DNA of 15,475 nt, taken from positions 1-15,475 of the forward strand of contig JBIOJM010000246.1 of NCBI GenBank assembly GCA_044450785.1. The letters run 5' to 3'. The position numbers and the translations under genes were made by a program. The notes under the pieces were generated by a model. It worked only from the letters and a program-made list of their open reading frames with translations, made no database searches and was not told the origin of the DNA. The first letter of the stretch is position 1, and each line of letters starts with the position of its first letter. The stretch is from JBIOJM01 sp044450785 (GTDB lineage Bacteria; Planctomycetota; Planctomycetia; Isosphaerales; Isosphaeraceae). Shown in pieces: positions 14,445-15,475 of this stretch.

Positions 14445-14701
14445 GACGTCGGTCTCCCCGGTGCCAATGTCCAGATCAACGCATCAAATCCTTCCGAACA
14501 AGATCAGCAACCGCAACGAGTCGAGATGGATCGCGCGGCCATGCCGCGTGGCCTGACCTCGGATTCTAACCGGTTTCATACCGTGCTACCATAGACCAGG
14601 GCAAATGGGGGCTGAAGTCGGTGGTCCTTGGTTGTCTACCTTCCAAGGTCGGTAGCCGTAGGCCGCCCGCGGGACCGACTCGACAAAGGGAGAGTCTGGG
14701 C
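14445..14701. other. Divergent spacer between aldo/keto reductase and riboflavin synthase
   Basis: The 257 bp must carry both promoters. On the minus strand TTGCCC (14599-14604) and TATGAA (14575-14580) are 18 bp apart, a weak promoter match for the reductase. A CCTTGG/CCAAGG hairpin (14626-14631 and 14643-14648) lies in the riboflavin synthase leader. The conserved core of an FMN riboswitch is not visible. Confidence 0.35.
14688..14692 (+). promoter_or_regulatory. Ribosome-binding site deciding the GTG start of riboflavin synthase
   Basis: GGGAG lies 9 nt before the GTG at 14702, which begins the universal (M)FTGLIE motif. The open frame extends to 14621 without support. Confidence 0.7.
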
Positions 14702-15316
14702 GTGTTCACCGGATTGATTGAAGGGCTGGGCCTGGTCGAACGGGTCGCCGAGGAGCACGCTGGCCGCCGTCTGGCGATCGTCTGGCCCGGCTTGTCCACC
14801 GGCGAACCGCTTAAACTCGGCGAGAGCGTGGCCGTGAACGGCTGCTGCCTCACGATCGCCGCTGTCGCCCAAGCACGATTCGAGGTCCAGGTGGGTCCGG
14901 AAACCTTGGCCCGCACCAACCTGGGGGACAAGAAGGCCGGCGATCGGGTCAATCTCGAGCGAGCGTTGAAAGTTGGCGACCGCCTGGGTGGCCATTTTGT
15001 CCAGGGTCATATCGACACGACCGCCGTGCTCCGCCAGCGCCGCCAGGAGGGCGAGTGGGAATTCCTTTCCTTCGGGATCGACTCGAGCTGGACCGCTCTC
15101 TTGGTCTCCAAAGGCTCGATCGCCATCGACGGCGTCAGCCTGACCCTGGTCGACGTCTGGCCCGACGCGTTCTCGGTCATGCTCATCCCCCACACCCTGG
15201 CCGTCACCACCCTGGGCATCACCCGGCCGGGCGATCGCGTCAACATCGAGATCGACATCCTCGCCAAGCACGTGCGGAAACTCCTGGGAAAAGGGGAAAT
15301 GGATTCCACTGTTTGA
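14702..15316 (+). CDS. ribE: Riboflavin synthase alpha subunit
   Basis: The 204-residue product starts at a GTG and shows the two tandem lumazine-binding barrels of the enzyme that dismutates two 6,7-dimethyl-8-ribityllumazine molecules to riboflavin. The first barrel carries FTGLIEGLG (2-10), GESVAVNGCCLTI (40-52) and the linker RALKVGD. The second carries GGHFVQGHID (96-105), GSIAIDGVSLTL (138-149) and PHTLAVTTLG (163-172). The C-terminal helix needed for trimer formation is present (NIEIDILAKHVRKLL). Length is normal (about 200-220). It is cytoplasmic. No other riboflavin gene is adjacent, and no FMN riboswitch is apparent upstream, so it looks like a single-gene unit. Some genomes call this gene ribC. 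Confidence 0.96.
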   Translation: MFTGLIEGLGLVERVAEEHAGRRLAIVWPGLSTGEPLKLGESVAVNGCCLTIAAVAQARFEVQVGPETLARTNLGDKKAGDRVNLERALKVGDRLGGHFVQGHIDTTAVLRQRRQEGEWEFLSFGIDSSWTALLVSKGSIAIDGVSLTLVDVWPDAFSVMLIPHTLAVTTLGITRPGDRVNIEIDILAKHVRKLLGKGEMDSTV

Positions 15317-15398
15317 GCGCCACGCCGGCGAATACTGTCACCAAACCCGTAAAACTGGGAGTTAGTGAACCCGAATCGTTACGAGCCTGACAGGCGTT

Positions 15399-15417
15399 CA
15401 GTACGACCGTCGTACTG
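15399..15417 (+). terminator. Stem-loop downstream of riboflavin synthase
   Basis: CAGTACGA (15399-15406) pairs perfectly with TCGTACTG (15410-15417) over CCG, 82 bp after the stop. There is no T-run, so it may be a terminator or a repeat palindrome. Confidence 0.35.
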
Positions 15418-15469
15418 GACATCCATCGACAGGCAAGCCAAGGGCTTTCAAGCTGGACCTGGACATCCA
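15416..15469. repeat. Direct repeat TGGACATCCA at the right edge
   Basis: TGGACATCCA occurs at 15416-15425 and 15460-15469, 44 bp apart, next to the hairpin. The stretch is cut by the window end, so its full extent is unknown; it may be the edge of a repeat element. Confidence 0.45.
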
Positions 15470-15475
15470 AGGCCA

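Noticed and set aside
14600..14701. FMN riboswitch upstream of riboflavin synthase
   Set aside because: The leader has a small CCTTGG/CCAAGG hairpin and GC-rich pairing, but the conserved FMN riboswitch core segments are not recognisable.

Overview
The window is GC-rich, gene-dense bacterial DNA that reads as a planctomycete chromosome, most likely of the Isosphaeraceae/Gemmataceae type. This is inferred from family content, not from a marker gene. The pointers are a DUF1559 pseudopilin-like protein beside a small carboxypeptidase-regulatory-like lipoprotein, a very large PVC-type propeller/HEAT/cytochrome c fusion, a SUMF1 (formylglycine-enzyme-like) domain on a long low-complexity linker, a Uma2 nuclease-fold protein, a planctomycete-style TolC protein and Tat-exported oxidoreductases.

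Layout. 1-1396 (+) is the 3' part of a SUMF1-domain gene. 1397-1966 is a long spacer with tandem hairpins and a short direct repeat. 1967-2608 (+) is a Uma2-family gene. 2609-2878 carries what looks like a decayed tRNA-Pro(CGG) on the minus strand. 4876-2879 (-) is a coupled two-gene unit, a TIM-barrel sugar isomerase/epimerase followed by a Gfo/Idh/MocA dehydrogenase, a pairing typical of oxidation and isomerisation of inositol- or rare-sugar-like substrates. 5187-6332 (+) is a secreted NHL-propeller protein that keeps the residues of peptidyl-alpha-hydroxyglycine alpha-amidating lyase. 6522-7883 (+) is a TolC-like outer-membrane protein. 11329-8162 (-) is the propeller/HEAT/cytochrome c protein. 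12887-11436 (-) is the DUF1559 plus lipoprotein pair. 13348-13530 (+) is a 60-residue membrane protein with a CxxC motif. 14444-13524 (-) is a Tat-signal aldo/keto reductase whose 3' end overlaps that small gene. 14702-15316 (+) is riboflavin synthase.

Most products appear to be exported or envelope proteins. Apart from the isomerase/dehydrogenase pair and the DUF1559/lipoprotein pair, neighbours do not form an obvious pathway. I did not find a clear new multigene system. The most informative unexplained signals are in the spacers: (a) a 229-bp MITE-like element at 7887-8115 with 19-bp terminal inverted repeats, a 10-bp flanking direct repeat and an inner pair of hairpins; (b) a 94-bp inverted-repeat element at 6370-6463 around a near-perfect palindrome; (c) a degenerate tRNA-Pro; (d) three copies of the 8-mer TCTTGACC within 97 bp upstream of the lyase-like gene.

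Several very long antisense reading frames (up to 666 codons) mirror the minus-strand genes and are judged to be GC-codon-bias shadows.
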